This document shows positions 21,442 through 34,700 of a stretch of DNA of 64,000 nt, piece by piece; positions within the stretch are counted from its first letter, which is position 1; every line of letters begins with the position of its first letter. Location of the stretch: positions 3,038,001 to 3,102,000 of the forward strand of contig JAPWGK010000002.1 of NCBI GenBank assembly GCA_029641185.1, in the 5' to 3' direction. Made by a program: the position numbers and the translations under genes. The DNA is from Pseudofabraea citricarpa (taxonomy: Eukaryota; Ascomycota; Leotiomycetes; Helotiales; Dermateaceae). Below the pieces are notes generated by a model. The model did not search any database. It saw only the letters and a list, made by a program, of their open reading frames with translations, and had not been told where the DNA came from.

Positions 21442-23622
21442 AAACTGAGAGTTCGGCGTGCAAGTCCGCAAGGCGCAAGCGTGTTAAAATGGAACGTAAG
21501 CCGGAGCAAGAAAAGAATTCAAGACTTCGTCGCCGGAATTAAACGCGCTCATCACACACGTCACGTACATAGAGATACGAGTAAAGATTGGGACGTGGCG
21601 CCATCTGGGATAGATGAAGATGAAGAGAGGCGACTCTGGATAAATGTGAGATATGAGGGTGTATACTCGAGTGCATAATAAAAGAAGGACTCGTGCATAC
21701 AATGCATAAGGTCAGGCCGACATGAATCTTTAACCCGCTTGGATAAGAGGTGAGGAGGAAATGATCATATAAAAAAAAGTAAACAACAGCGCAGAGGGGC
21801 TGCCAAGATATGCGAGAGCGAAAGCAACAATTGGATAAGAGCTGCATTCTTGATTTTTGACTTTTTGGGGAGGGCTCGCGCGTCGTGTCGTGTCTGTCAT
21901 ACCTGGTCAAGTCAAGACTGTCGCTTCCTAGAAATATGAAAGGCTGTGGTTGTTTGTGCTTTGACACTCAAATAAGAGTTGCGTACCCTCGTAGATCTTA
22001 CAGGTACAGCTACAATACCACGCTGTCACGTTGCTTGTTGGCTTGCTGGATAGGATCACATGTCTCCTCCTACTCCACGTTTCATGCAGGTCATGATAAT
22101 AAGAAAAAGCAAAGGTAATAAGTAAATAATCCGGGGGTGAACGACTACCGGTATCATCTTTCTTTTCTTTTTTCGACGTGAAGGTGACTGAGATTGTGAT
22201 TTGCAGGTGGCATGAAAAGATCTGGTAACTTCTTTGCTTCTCCCCGATCTTTTCATTTTTCATGCAAGCATCCTGCTGTTGCTGAACTCTCACAAGTCTC
22301 ACAAGCATTTTAGCCTTTCTGTATCTCTCTGTGGCTTCTTGGCCTCTTGGTTAAAGACTGGAACGGGCCAAATCGAACTGCACGTTTAATTGAAGATAGC
22401 TTGCTTGGCTGTCCCTAGGCCTCTTTCATCCAGACAAGCGGGGCGCGGGGCTTTCCACGTCGCTTCTTTTCTTTTTGTGTATCGTCGGCGCTGCATGAGC
22501 GAGCTATGCACACTGCATACTGCATTTCTGAAATTTCAAGCTGGCCTCTTCTGATTTGATGCGCATACGCGCATGTTCGGCCTAGCTGGACCAGTAGATG
22601 CGAGGTCGGATATTTTAATCTGTTGGATAGATGGGAAGAGCCGGACTGGAAGTTGTACAAGGCGTGCATGTACTAGGTCCTCGATTCCTGTGTTCGTCTT
22701 TGCGTGTACATGTACCACTTGTTGTCAATGTCAACCAAGTCAATAATTGAAGATCTTCTACCTCTCCCCTACCCTAGCCGATAATAGAGCCAGATTGTGA
22801 AAAGGGGATCTGTGTCTAGGTGTCTGGATCCCTTCTGTTCCGTATTTTCCCTTGTCCTTCCTTTGCTCATCCACGGTAACCGTCCTGGACCAGGGCTGGA
22901 TCCGGGCAGGGTTCCAAAGATCAGAATCCCCATTTGGACGCGGAGGGGACCGAGGGGTTCGTCACATCACATCACCACGAAGTCGGTTTCGGGTGAAGAA
23001 ACTCCAACACCGGCGAGTGGCTCTGTTGGCATCTCCTTGAGGCAGATTTGCACATCTGCATAACCAGTCAGCTCTTGCAATAGCCAGCCGTCAACGGCTT
23101 TATGCTGCCCCTCCTCCTCTTGGTTCTTCCGTGGGGGGGAGGCGAACCTGTCGTCAGTAGTGATATATCTTTCAATGCAATGCGGCTCAGCAAGGATGCA
23201 CTGGATCGTCTGGAGTTCTGGCGAGCAACAGTGCTATCTATTGGTAAGTGGCACACGTAGCCATGCAACCCCAGTCCACTCGGCAGCAAGAACCGCTCAT
23301 GAAGGAGTAGTTGAGTGGTAAGCAAGCAGCCAGCCAGAGACCAAAGAGAGCTAGAGCAACGCAAAGCAAAGCACACGATGCAAGTGTACGGTACGGTAGG
23401 CAGCATGGGTCGGCGAGCTCACTGGCGCAAGAGGAGATGGCGGCTGGCTGGGGGGGTCCCCTGGGAGCATTGGTTGGTGGGAGGGTTGTCGAGGTGGGCT
23501 ACTCGAGGTAGGAAAAGGTAAAGGGTCGAGTAAGCCGAGTCCACTCAACGACTCACGAGCCACCTTAACCCAGAAAGAAACCCTTCACCCTCCTTCACCA
23601 CCCACTCATCTTCGGCCCCGGG

Positions 23623-23649
23623 AGCCAGCAGCCAGCAGCCAGCAGCCAG
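23623..23649 (+). repeat. Heptamer tandem repeat, unit AGCCAGC x~4
   Basis: Nearly four perfect copies of AGCCAGC, about 570 bp upstream of the coiled-coil gene. The same unit (as AGCAGCC) recurs twice at about 48993-49006. Confidence 0.85.
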
Positions 23650-24218
23650 ACACCTTGTAACAAATGATTCTCCCGTTCTTCCAATTCCGTAGCAGCATCT
23701 TGTCTATTTTCGCACCCACATGCCTCATCCTTCCTCATCAACCCTGTTTCATACCGTCTTCCTGGTCCCTCCAGAAATCACTGACCGGAGAGGCAGCGTC
23801 GCAGCATAACATGATACGACGTGATGCGCCCAGTGACCCTCGCGCATAGTCCTCCTTCGCAGCTCACATCCACTTCCTCAGAGGCCGAAGCTTCTTCTTA
23901 TTCCTGTTATTCCCATCGCCCTACCCGGTTGCTTTAACCTCGCGCAGTCTTTTGAGGGGTGAACCTGTACAATGAGCATCATACCGCGCATCACATATAT
24001 ATACGGCGCTTGATATGCACCTTGTAGGAATCTGAGCCCGGGCGCGCCAACCTACATACCAGTACCTTTCCATTCCTTTGGATGTCATTCGTTTCTTCCT
24101 GCATGACATGTATTTCTTGTCCTAGCCCTTTCCGACTGCATCTCGAAAGTTTCTACCGTGAGCGGTGTATGTACGTGCAAACCAGGACTATCTGAGCCAT
24201 CACCTCATATCAGACGCC

Positions 24219-26270
24219 ATGAAGTCACCTGGGAAGTGGAAGGGCGATGCTCCAGCTCGAGCAAATACTGGCACAACCATTAGAGGAAAGATCTCAGCGC
24301 CGATTCCCATGCCGGACGACGACGAGTTTCCCATAAGATCTCCTGGAACTGGGATTGCTACGCCGCTGGATAGCATCGACAGACAGACGGGCTTGAGAGG
24401 ATCGACAGCCTCTGGACGGCCGGCAAGTGCTCTCAGCAGAGATATATCTGCTACTTTCCCCTCAGCTCGATCATCGCATGAATCCCCTCCTGCAGCAGCT
24501 GTCCGCCGGGCAAACCAACCCAGTGGCCTACGAAATTCCGAGATAAGTATGCCAACCACAGTTGAAGACAAGCCTCCTCAGCGGAAGAAATCATCTCTGA
24601 GATCAGCACTTGGAAGGCTATTTGGCAAGAAAAGGAAGAGCACTGGCAATGAGGAGAATGGGCAAAACGCACAGGAATTGCGGAATGACCAACATCGCAG
24701 TGTATGCTTACAATCGAAACTCTATCTGCAGGACATTTTCGCTAATCTCACATAGGATCCAACTATGTTGAACAGGACTCCGAAAGACACCAACTTCTCC
24801 CAGAAACGCTCTACATCCTTGCCTATAAACGAATTCAATCGAGCTTTGCGTTCGCACTCCATAGGCCCAGATAGCCTCCTCACCCAAGAAATCCCGCGCC
24901 AGTCACAGGATATAAGACATTCAGAAGGGCAGACACGACCAAGGAGGGCTACAACACCAAGCAGATTATATACGCCAACAAAGGCACCGGGTTATGTGGA
25001 TTGGACAGGCCTCTCACCTCGACCAGTTAGCAGTTATGCACGAGGTAGCAAGGCTATCTCAGATGAAGATGCTGATGCTATCGGCTATGCTGTTACTAAA
25101 GGAAGTCATCCAAATAGACGAAGTAGGTCACTGGGCCATTTGCGGAATCCCATTGGACCAGATAATCTCCCGAGACGTCGTAGTGATGAGATAAGATACT
25201 GGAGGGAGAGCTATGATCCAGGAGCACTCTCTCCTATGTCTTCCAATAAACCAGAAACTGAGGAGCCAATGTTACAAGACCAACCAGAAATGCCAGAATA
25301 TATTGAACCACAGGAGCCACCACAACCATTTAATTTCGGTCCTATGGGAGAGATGGCTGGCATGAAGATTACTCAGGCCGCCAGTCTAGAGACGAGAGTG
25401 TCAAGACTTGAGACACGATTATTGCAAATGGAGAAGACCGTCTCCCAGATCCAGCATCGTACGCAGATGGGCCACGTACAACTTCAAGATCCCCCGAAGA
25501 GAAGCTCACGGCATGATCAAAATCCAACCACAGTTACAAGGGGAAGAGGCGAGTCTGAGGTCACTTTACCAAAAAACCCACCTCAGCCTTTGCAGAACCG
25601 AGCTGTTTATAATAGCCAAGTGCGTTCATCATCTTATGGTAGCAGCCGCCCTTCGACAAGATCAACTAATAATTCTTATCAGCTCTCCTATGATGAGGGA
25701 TCATCTCCGCCAAGTTTCCTGTCATCAGCCCCCAACACATCCAAGCAAGACCCCTCTCGACCTCTCTCAACTACAACAACTATCCGAGGATACCCATCAA
25801 GTCCACCCAAAGGAAACTACTTGACCAACGAGCATTACACAAATCTCACAAATATGATACTGGCTGAGCAAGCAGCGCGACAAAACCTTGAGGCTATTGT
25901 ACATACGCTTAAAGAGCAACTGGCTGATTCTATACGATCTACTCGCAAGACGTCCTCGTATCCAACACCAGGATCCGATCAGATGCGTGATCCGTTAGAG
26001 CCACGCAATGCGAACATCGGCCAAGCCAACGCCGATTTTTCGACTTTCGAGCCTGACGATAGCAGTGATGATGAAGGCCGGTACGGAACGGAGAATTTCT
26101 CGACACCTCGCGAGGAGAAGCTTGCTTTCAGCCCCGACGAAGAATCTTTCGCCGGGCTGGGTGGAGATGCTAAGGGTCCACCAAGGACTCTGTCTCTGTC
26201 TCAGATGACCATGAAACCTATGTCTAGCCAAAGTCAGAACGGGATGCAACCCCCCAGTTTGAACTTCTGA
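24219..26270 (+). CDS. Uncharacterised fungal coiled-coil protein
   Basis: I do not recognise this family. The model is join(24219..24701,24756..26270), 665 residues, with one 54-bp intron (GTATGC donor, CATAG acceptor). It is Ser/Pro/Arg-rich and mostly disordered. A basic patch (RKKSSLRSALGRLFGKKRKS, about 122-141) could bind membrane or nucleic acid. A heptad coiled coil is at about residues 370-400 (SLETRVSRLETRLLQMEKTV) and a second at about 530-560 (AARQNLEAIVHTLKEQLADS). Acidic and phosphorylatable stretches (DDSSDDEG) follow near the C-terminus. It has no signal peptide and no membrane segment. The Met at 24219 is preferred over an in-frame Met 18 codons upstream (24165) because the basic KSPGKWKG start looks native; this is uncertain. 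A scaffold or polarity role is only a guess from composition. Confidence 0.78.
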
Positions 26271-29064
26271 GAAGTATTTTGATGTACAGGATGCAGAGGG
26301 CTGCGAAGAGGATACATATGATACCCTACTTGCGGCCAAGAAGAACGAAAGAGGAAACGAGTTACGCATTCATGCATATACGGTACATACCCCTTGTGTT
26401 TAATCGCAGGCGAATCTTTGTTTTCGACTGAGAGGAGGAGAGAAAAGAGAAGGCATGTGCAAGTGTCATCATGTCATTAATGAATACCTTTCGGAGAAAA
26501 AAAGTAAAAAGTGGGAGGCTTCGGTTCAAGCTCACGTCGTTTTAGCGTTTTTCTGTTTGTTTTATTTCCCGTCTTTATTTTAGTTCCGAGCATATTTTTT
26601 TTATTGCTTGCTTTACCGTACCAAGTCGTACTCTTTCGTCTTTATTTTTATTTGTTTTTCGGGGACGGAGAAAGTGTAGGATAGGGAATGGATGGTCGGG
26701 GAGAAAGTTCTGTGCACATTTTTCATGCGTGCGTTTTTTCCTCTATCTTTTAGTCGTTTTTGATATCACGGTTTGGAATTTTTGAAATATTTAGCGATTG
26801 GAAAGGCGGAGATGGGAAAGTCCTCCCTTTGATAGTGAGAGAGAAAGTGTGTGTGGAGAAGAAGGTTGTGAATAAAATACTCTAAAGTCTTTTACATAAT
26901 ATTCAGCTTTATAAATGACGATCGGATTGATCCAATTCGTGTACTTCTGTTTTCTCGTGGTTTGGAATTGTGATTGGGATGGATATATAAACATCCACAT
27001 GTCAGAAGTAAAGTAAGAATGAGAAAGGATGGTTTGAACACCTTAGCATACCTATACCTATAGATAAGTACCTAGGTAGTTGGTTTAGTATAACCAGGCG
27101 GTATCTATTCCACATCGATCTGTAGCCAGGAGCTGGCCAACAGAGCACAGTTGGCAGCAGCAAAAAGACATTTCAGTGAACCCAGGCGTCGATACACCTC
27201 CTGCCCAGAGGTGATGGAAGAGGTTCTTGGCCTTTTGACTTCACGTAGGGGCCCACTTCATACGAAATTCACTTCGAGGCCCGTTCTATTAAAGGAATTG
27301 TGAAGAGTCTCTAGTTGTATAGCTAGCTGCATACTCACCCAGCATTGAGTAGTATATGAGCTATATAAGATCATGACATGTATCTTGCCCTCTCAGATGG
27401 GTTATTCTACCGATAATTGGATGTTTGTTTATGCAGGTAGGTACGCATACAGGTAGGTAGGTATATGTAGCAAGACAAGAGCAGGATCCTCGGTCGTCTC
27501 TCTTGGCTGGCGACTTTTTGCTTCTATCGCTCGTTATAGTTCTTGCATCGGCAACGCCTTTTATTGGGCGCAGTTATTTTGGCCGGGGCTGGCGTTGCAG
27601 CATGTTGAAACAGGTAGGGATGGCAAGTTGGAGATAGCTGTTGAATCTGTGGGCTATACTGTGCATCAGGTCAACAATCCCATGCATCCGTCTATCCAGT
27701 ACCAAGGTAAGAAAAGAAAGCCAGGCAAGACAGAAAATAAGGCTCAGGGGGGAGAAGTACGAGGCGATTGAAATCGGATGGGAGGGTTTTTTTATGTTTT
27801 ATATAAAAAGAAACTGGAACTCCATCCACCACCACCACCACCACCTATCGTTTTCTCTCCTCTCCTCTTTCGCCGTGAGGATTTGCGTCGATATGTACAA
27901 TCAACCCCGTACTCAACAAGCTAACTCGTCGCAAAACTAAGGATTGCATGCAGGTATCTACAATAGATAACAAACCAAACACTTAACTTAACTTTACTCA
28001 ACTCACTCACATCGTTCATTACCGAGTCCCATTAATTCTTTAAAACATTTCTCTCATTTGTTATTTGTCTTTTCTCTTTTTGTCCTTCACTCATTCTCAT
28101 CTCAAGAAAAAAGACGCGGGCATTTCAGAAATGCAAGGTATGTACAAAGAATCCGAACGTGAAAAAGGCTCGAAGTGAACAAAGGTAGTAGATTCAAGTC
28201 GCTATGCCGGTCAAACAACCGAGCAGATCAGGGATAAAGGCAACAAAAAGGCCAGCAAGGTAGAAAAGGTAGGTAAGGTAACGTGTACACGAAAGTTCAA
28301 AAGTGAAAAACCACATCGCATGTCTTTCGCTTACAAATTTGTCTTAGAGAGTTACGATGCCACAGATCAAACGTCCTTCTATTCCTCCTGCCCAACTAAC
28401 CACAATATCACCACGTTGAGCAGTGGCCCTAGCTCTACACCCTGCAGACCAGCCACAAGCAAAAACATATTCGAATTGATATCGTGCCTTGAGCGAGGAA
28501 CCTCTAGGCGGGAATATGTATGCAAAGTGAGCCAGCGGCTTCAGAGAGGCCGTAGAGATAAGAGCGGTACTGCCAGGACAAGCTTCCTGTAAGCATGATG
28601 CTTTTACGTCGTAAATAACCAATAATGGCAGTTGGAGGAAGCCGGCACCTCCGGTAAAAGAACGTCCACCCGCATAGAACACCATGTTTCGTTCTCTTGC
28701 AAGCTCCAAGAAAACCACCACCACGCCAACCCATACACCCATTTCAGCATGCTGAACCAAAAGTCACAGCCCCAGCACACAATAATGCAACAAACATTAA
28801 CGACATGAATACAAAAGAAAGAATAAGTCCGAAGGAAGATCTTGTAACCAGAAGGCGAGGAGATCTATACCCTTCTGGCAGGGGTATTATTGGTTGAGCC
28901 AGCATTGGCATATAGAACATATGTTCAAGGCTCAAACGCACAATCCTTGGACGGTGTAAATAAAAGGAGCAACAACTGTCATGAGGCACAATCGTAACTG
29001 CAAAGAAGCAACAAAATCTTCATCAAAAAAGGTACGCCGAGGGGGTTAAAATGATTTCCGGGTC
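26271..29064. other. Intergenic 2.8 kb, convergent 3' regions
   Basis: This lies between the coiled-coil gene (plus) and the SUN gene (minus). No gene is supported. The first kilobase is T-rich and AT-rich. AGGTAGGT-type tandems occur near 27430-27465 and a (CCA)n tract near 27826-27845. A 138-codon minus-strand frame (28344-28760) is hydrophobic but has no recognised similarity and is not called. Confidence 0.5.
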
Positions 29065-30464
29065 CTATGATTTGTTGAAGTTGATGACTGCCTCGCCTGT
29101 GACAGCAATCTAAGAAATGTTAGTGACGTTGGGTTTGAAATGCTTGATTAATAACTTACGGTGCATCCCGTACTTGACTCAACACCATTTGAGTAGTACT
29201 TTCCGCTCTTGTATTCGCACTTTCCGGAAACATCTCCAGTGATGGAGATGTCGAAGTCTAGAACACCGTCGGTGTTGGTTGGGGAGTTTTGGAACAATGA
29301 CATGTAGGTCATTCCAGTGGCACTGCGTCCAACACCCAAGTTGACTGGTGCATCGTTACCAATGTTGCTGCCAGCCTCTCCCCATTGGCAAGCATCACTG
29401 GCACCGTAACCGCTGGGGTTGATATAGTATTGAGCGGTGGTATAAGAACCCTCCCAGATGTAGTAGGTAAGCGAGTCTGGGTTGCATACTGGCTGAGTCT
29501 CTCCACTGGCAACCTCCATTGCAACAGTCTCGGCTTCGTCACCTGGGTAGTTGGTACGGCAAACGGAAACAACAGATCCAAGGTTGTTCTTGACCTCGAC
29601 ACCACCGACACCGGAGACACAGAGTTGGGGTACATCAGATCTGGAGAGCTCAAGCTTTCCGTTGCTGTTGCAGTAAAGACCTCCAATGGATTGACCGGTG
29701 GAGCCTTGGGCAGATGGCCATTGGGACTTTTGGTAACCAGCTGGGCAGGTGTACGAACAGAAAGAGTTCTTGGTGCATCCACCAGAAGTAGCAGTAACAA
29801 TGCTGCTGATTGACTTGGCCGAGGTGGTGTAACCGCTGACTTGCTGAACACTGATCCATCCGTCGAGTCCAAGGTAGTCGACAGCAACTGGTCCATACTC
29901 GGATGGGAAGCTGCTGCAGTCAATCTCGCCGCTGGGAAACTCAGAGTCAAGACCAGATCCTCCAGAGCTGTAGGATGATGAGGCTGAGGTGGTCGCGGCT
30001 GCGGTGGTGGAAGTTTTAGCAGCCTCAGAGGTTGAAGAGGTGGTTGGCTCAACGTAAGTTGAGGTGGGCTCGGCGCTGCTGGAGGAACTTGTCTTGACCT
30101 CCTTGAAAGCAGCGGCCTCAATTATAGCTGATGAGGTTGAAGATGCTGGGCTTGGGGTAGGTGTCGCCGTGGTCGATGGGGCGGCCGAGGTGGTAGGAAC
30201 CACAGATGGGACCACCGACTGGATGGTTTCACCAACAATGACATATTTTCCGGCCTTGATACCCTCCTCGACCTCGGCCCAGCTCATTAATTGACCGTTG
30301 AGCTCGCCAACGGTCTCGACAGCCGCAGCGGCATACTCGACAGCAGGTGCTGCCTCACGCTCGACTGGTGATCCGCGCTTGGCAGCGTGGACGTGCTGGT
30401 GAGCATGATGTTGGGCTGCTGCTATACCCGCTGCGCCCAAGAGCGCAAGTCCTGTAAACTTCAT
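29065..30464 (-). CDS. SUN family secreted cell-wall protein (Sim1/Uth1/Sun4-like, GH132)
   Basis: SUN proteins are secreted beta-glucan-active wall proteins needed for septation and cell separation. The model is complement(join(29065..29109,29160..30464)), 449 residues. An Ala-rich signal peptide (about 1-17) is followed by a His-rich stretch and a Lys-Arg at residues 29-30 that could be a Kex2 site. A Ser/Thr-rich linker (about 80-175), likely O-glycosylated, precedes the cysteine-rich SUN domain (about 178-435), which has the CSSFPSEYG start, YTCPAGYQKSQWP and GLYCNSNGKL motifs. A 50-bp terminal intron (29159-29110) is called. Splicing gives the ending TGCTIAVTGEAVINFNKS, whereas readthrough stops at 29148 after Val-Ser-Tyr. 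The family usually continues past the last Cys, favouring splicing. Confidence 0.9.
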
Positions 30465-31318
30465 TGTGAAGAAGAGTATTCGTGGTGACTAAATTAAGTG
30501 AGTGAACGCGTGATTTAGAAGTCGTAGATTTGGTGAACGAGTGTGAGGTCGAAGGGGCTATGGATTGTCATCATTAGCATTCCTCCAGAAGTCAATCAAA
30601 TGCGCATCGGCGACGCTGAAGAGCTGGTATATACAAGCATGCAGGCGACTAAGTGCATGTAGCTACTCAGGCGCAAACGCATACGAGTGAGGTCTTTCGA
30701 GATGAGGGCACGTACAGTTGACAGAGATGACCCGACAGTATTCGTATGAAGCTTTCTTTTTGAGTTATGCGGTGGCGGTTGAGTGAGGTATGGTGGATTA
30801 GAGGTTGGAATGGATTGGCTGTATTGATCGTCAAATTCAAGTCGATTAAGTCGCTATTCCAAATGAATGTGGTAGAGAGTCGAGACTCTCAAGTTGGAGG
30901 AAGGCTTGAGGAAAAGGAGGGACGGGATCGTGGGACGACGACCTTAGTAGGTATATGAGGGCTGTTGACAACGGGGAGAAGGTGGAGAAGGAAAAGCAGA
31001 AGGGAAGGAAACAAGAAAGGGTGAAATTGCCTGGTCTGGGTTGTCCAGGGCCGCACAGGCGAGCGGGGCGGGGGAACCGCTGGTGATTGGCCAGGGACGA
31101 TGGATCCAGGAACCAGCGTCAGGGGTCGTGGAGCTTCCGCTATTCTCGCTTTTCTTGCACTCCATCACTCCATCATCAACGATCAATCACACAACTCCAA
31201 GTCTGCAACCCCAACCCAACACACACTCCAGCATTCTATATTCTACCCACACCACACTACTGAATGCTTGCGTCGGACCTGGGCGCAGTCGGGACTCAGC
31301 ATTCTGGACTGATCAATA

Positions 31319-31388
31319 CTGAGCACTGAGCACTGAGCACTTAGCACACACCGCACGCCGCACGCCGCACACCACACACCACACAACA
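31319..31388 (+). repeat. Evolving heptamer array (CTGAGCA, CACGCCG, CACACCA units)
   Basis: Ten consecutive 7-bp units stay in register while the sequence drifts: CTGAGCA three times, CTTAGCA, CACACCG, CACGCCG twice, CACACCA twice, then CACAACA. Confidence 0.85.
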
Positions 31389-31688
31389 CGCAGTGCTCAC
31401 TCCCTGAGCAGGACCAGGGTCGGCCCAATGCTTGGAGTTGTAAAAATACTCGCAATCACATCCAAAATAAACAAGCGACGACCTCAGAACAACTACTGAT
31501 CGGCCATGACGAGCACGCATACTGCTCGCTAGTGAAGGATCCTACCGTATTGCAGGCCAGCCTCCGAGGTTGCAATATTGCTCAACTCTCATGCTTGCTT
31601 GCTTGCTGGCTAGCTGGCTAGCTGCCCAGTTTCCATGACTTGGCTCGAAGAACAACTCACACCAGCAGCTCCCCGGTAGTTCGTCGTA

Positions 31689-31730
31689 TCGTGAGTCGTG
31701 AGCCCTGAGCCATCAGCCATCAGCCAGCGA
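31689..31730 (+). repeat. Evolving heptamer array (TCGTGAG to CCATCAG units)
   Basis: Six 7-bp units run in one register: TCGTGAG twice, CCCTGAG, CCATCAG twice, CCAGCGA; two looser units follow to about 31744. The CCATCAG unit is the reverse complement (rotated) of the 11547 array. Confidence 0.8.
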
Positions 31731-34700
31731 CCAGCCCGAGCGAGCGGTTCGTCTCATCTTGTCGCCTCTCGACCTCATTTACCACCCCCAAGAGGGATAG
31801 GGGAAGACACTAATCTCGCTTCACACCACCCTCTTTCCCCAATCTCCTTTTCAAGACGACCAAGAGACGTAACCATCCCGTCGCCCGACTCGTCAGCCGT
31901 GGGTCAGCGACTGATTTCTCCCATAATGCAATGCTGTCTTCGCTGCTGTGTGATTGACACGGTGACGGCCTGCTGTGCTGATGTTGACGACAAGTGGGCG
32001 ACAAGAGATTACTCGGCACCTCAGCGCTTCTCCATCCAGAGACATTTTCCCGCATTGCAAATTACCCTCAGCGTTCTAGAGCCTAGATGTTCCGATGCAA
32101 AAGATCATTCGCAGAGTCCGCGCTCTTGTCTTTGATGATCTGGGGATGGATATTCACCCGCAACTCCCTCTTCAGCTGTGTTGTGTCTTATTCGAGTCAG
32201 GATCACCAGCGTCAAAGTCTAGAGTGTGGGTGCCAAGTCGACGTCTTGCCTGTGCGGGTGAGAGCGAATCTTCTAATACGGCATACAATAGGGCTGGAAA
32301 TTACACGATGTGATCACCCGATTCGAGCCTGTCTGATCAATTAACACAGAATCAGATACGGTAGGATCAACACACAACAACTATCGTGGTTGCCAGCATT
32401 GACGATATCGCACAACACGACATCGTGAACAATGGGATCCGCCAACCAACCTCGCAGCGCCAATCATTTAAGCGTGTACGCTTGTACCTGACTAGAGCTC
32501 CAGCCAGTCTGATTGGATCAGGCCGAGATTGGCTTGCATAAGTGACTTTATGCAAGGAGCCATCGCTGACATGCACAACAGAACTCACATCATTCCACCC
32601 TCGACTGCTGAGAATGCACGTATGCCTTGTTGAATAGCAGTCAGCTGGCACGGATCCGCGATATTCATCAGTTCTTGACAAGCACATATCGCCCCATTGT
32701 ACCGTTTCTATTCCACCAGAAAACGAATCTATAGATGAACAGTTCTTCCAATCTTATAACAGCAGCAGGGAGATAGGGTGGTGGATTTAGTGAAATCCTT
32801 CAATTCTGTTCTATGCGAGCCATTTCCGACCGTCGCGACGAGTAATGCATCGGCAATGCGACTGAGTTTTCGTTGAAATAGCAAAAGCATTCCATTCGAG
32901 ATCAAGATCTGAATATGACGATAACTACATGCCAAGTACAGACTGCATGAGCCTTATCAGGCCACCCGACCCGGTTAGATTCGTTGCATCTATCCCTTCA
33001 GTTGAACAAGTATGCAAGTCTCCGTCTCTGAGCATTTTCCAGAACCTTTCCCTCCTTCTAAGTGGATACGCTCTCCACAGTCTAGAAAAGCGTTGAATGG
33101 TACTACGCATCGTGTATGCATATGCAGTTTTCAAGTTCGCCATATCAGAACGGAGGCTTCAACTCAAGATCTACATATCGAGTTCTCGTGCAAGTTTTCG
33201 AGAATTGCGTCACTTCAGTCCCGACTCTTCGTTTAGAGGAGTTAGGCGTAGGACAATTATCGGGAACATGCATCTTCGGGATTCCAATCCTCGTTTGTTG
33301 TTCTTCCATCGACCCTAACGGTTGTCTAACTGGTCCCAGCCAGTGCAGGAACCCGATAGCTGACGTGGAATGGGATCCCATGTGTTCCCAAATTCGTATA
33401 TCTCGTGTTCTATGCTGCACTGTGCAGGTCTCGAGTCCTCATTTATCATGCATTCACAAGAACGATAAGAACCGTCCCGTGTTTCTGCGTTGCCACGCGC
33501 GCACGAGTAGTCTCGTGGTCTTGAGATACATTAAAAACGGGCACAGCCAGCCGAAGTTGTTCAAGGAGGACGATGTATCTTTTGGGAAAAGTCTTCTCTC
33601 CTAGGGTGATAGCAGAATACTTGAAACGCACTATCGAGGCCATGATATCATGCAATGCTAGCGGAAATATCAGCCCATAGCCTTCCTGACCAACTACTTT
33701 TTACCCCTCAGCTTTCGTCCTTATGGGTCAAATAGCGCCTCCGCATGCATAAACACGAGAGAATCTATCTCTCATAAGTCTTCACCAGCACCACCAGAAA
33801 ATGTTGCAAAATTTTGCGAGCTATCACATTTCACGCTTTCCATCAGAGGACTTCGAGCACGCGACACGGCGCAAGAAACATCTAGGATGATCAGTTATCC
33901 AGCCTTCTCGTGCAGATAAGTGCATCTGCATGACAAATGCATGCTTCTTGGAAGCGATAACAGATAAAAGAGGGGTGAAGGGAAGACTATAGTTCTTCCA
34001 CTGCGTACGCGAGACCAGCAGGCAGAATAAGGGTATATTATATCATATCATATCGCGAGTTATCAGAAAGACAACTAAATTGAGGATTGGCAAATTCTAC
34101 AATCTTCGGTTCTTCCACATTTTTTGTTAGTGTTCACGGAGTACGAACTAAGCGGGGTCGAGTAACCACTGAGCAGCAAAGTGTTGCCACTGTCACTTCG
34201 AGCTGATTTTTACATGCAAAGAGACATGACTAGTAAAGTAGCACTCTTTTCCCGTCTCTGTGCTGTTGTGATTTTTTTCTTCTTCTTCTTCCTATCACCC
34301 TCCCCTCTCCTTACCAAACCTGTGCACACCTGTACAACAGCCGAGTGAGCTGATTTTTAAACTCTGATATGGGACGATTTTTGTGACAAAAAGAAGTATT
34401 TCATTCCGAATGATGGTTTCAATATTTAACGACATCCTGCAGCCAGCCTTCTGGGCAAGTCGTGCTCGTTAGTCTCACGAAGCTCTAATATCAAAGATGT
34501 GTTGTCGAATGTCAGGATTTCGCGTAACCTAGGTAGGTACATACAGCTCACGACCCCTCTCTCTTCAGGAAACCACGAGGATTACTAACCATAACTCCAT
34601 CGTCATATTCGTGATCTCTAATCTATGCACAAGTTTCTCGCTTCCTTTGGTACTTGGTGTTGGTTGTTTTGTATTTCCCCTGCTCTTCCTCTGCTAAATA

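Larger units (their letters stand above)
20910..24218. other. Intergenic 3.3 kb, no supported gene
   Basis: No gene could be supported on either strand; frames are at most about 145 codons and overlap one another. Contents noted are a GAGT tetranucleotide tract (21415-21441), mixed purine/pyrimidine-biased DNA, and near the downstream gene a heptamer array (23623-23649) followed by CT-rich DNA that may be the leader of the coiled-coil gene. Confidence 0.5.

Noticed and set aside
28344..28760. 138-codon hydrophobic minus-strand frame downstream of the SUN gene
   Set aside because: Looks membrane-like, as does the neighbouring frame 28744-28989, but no donor/acceptor pair joins them convincingly and no family is recognised.
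31319..31745. CRISPR-like array
   Set aside because: The repeats are contiguous 7-bp units with no spacers, and the DNA is eukaryotic.
33116..33604. 162-codon plus-strand frame
   Set aside because: Overlaps other frames of similar quality on both strands and shows no family motif.
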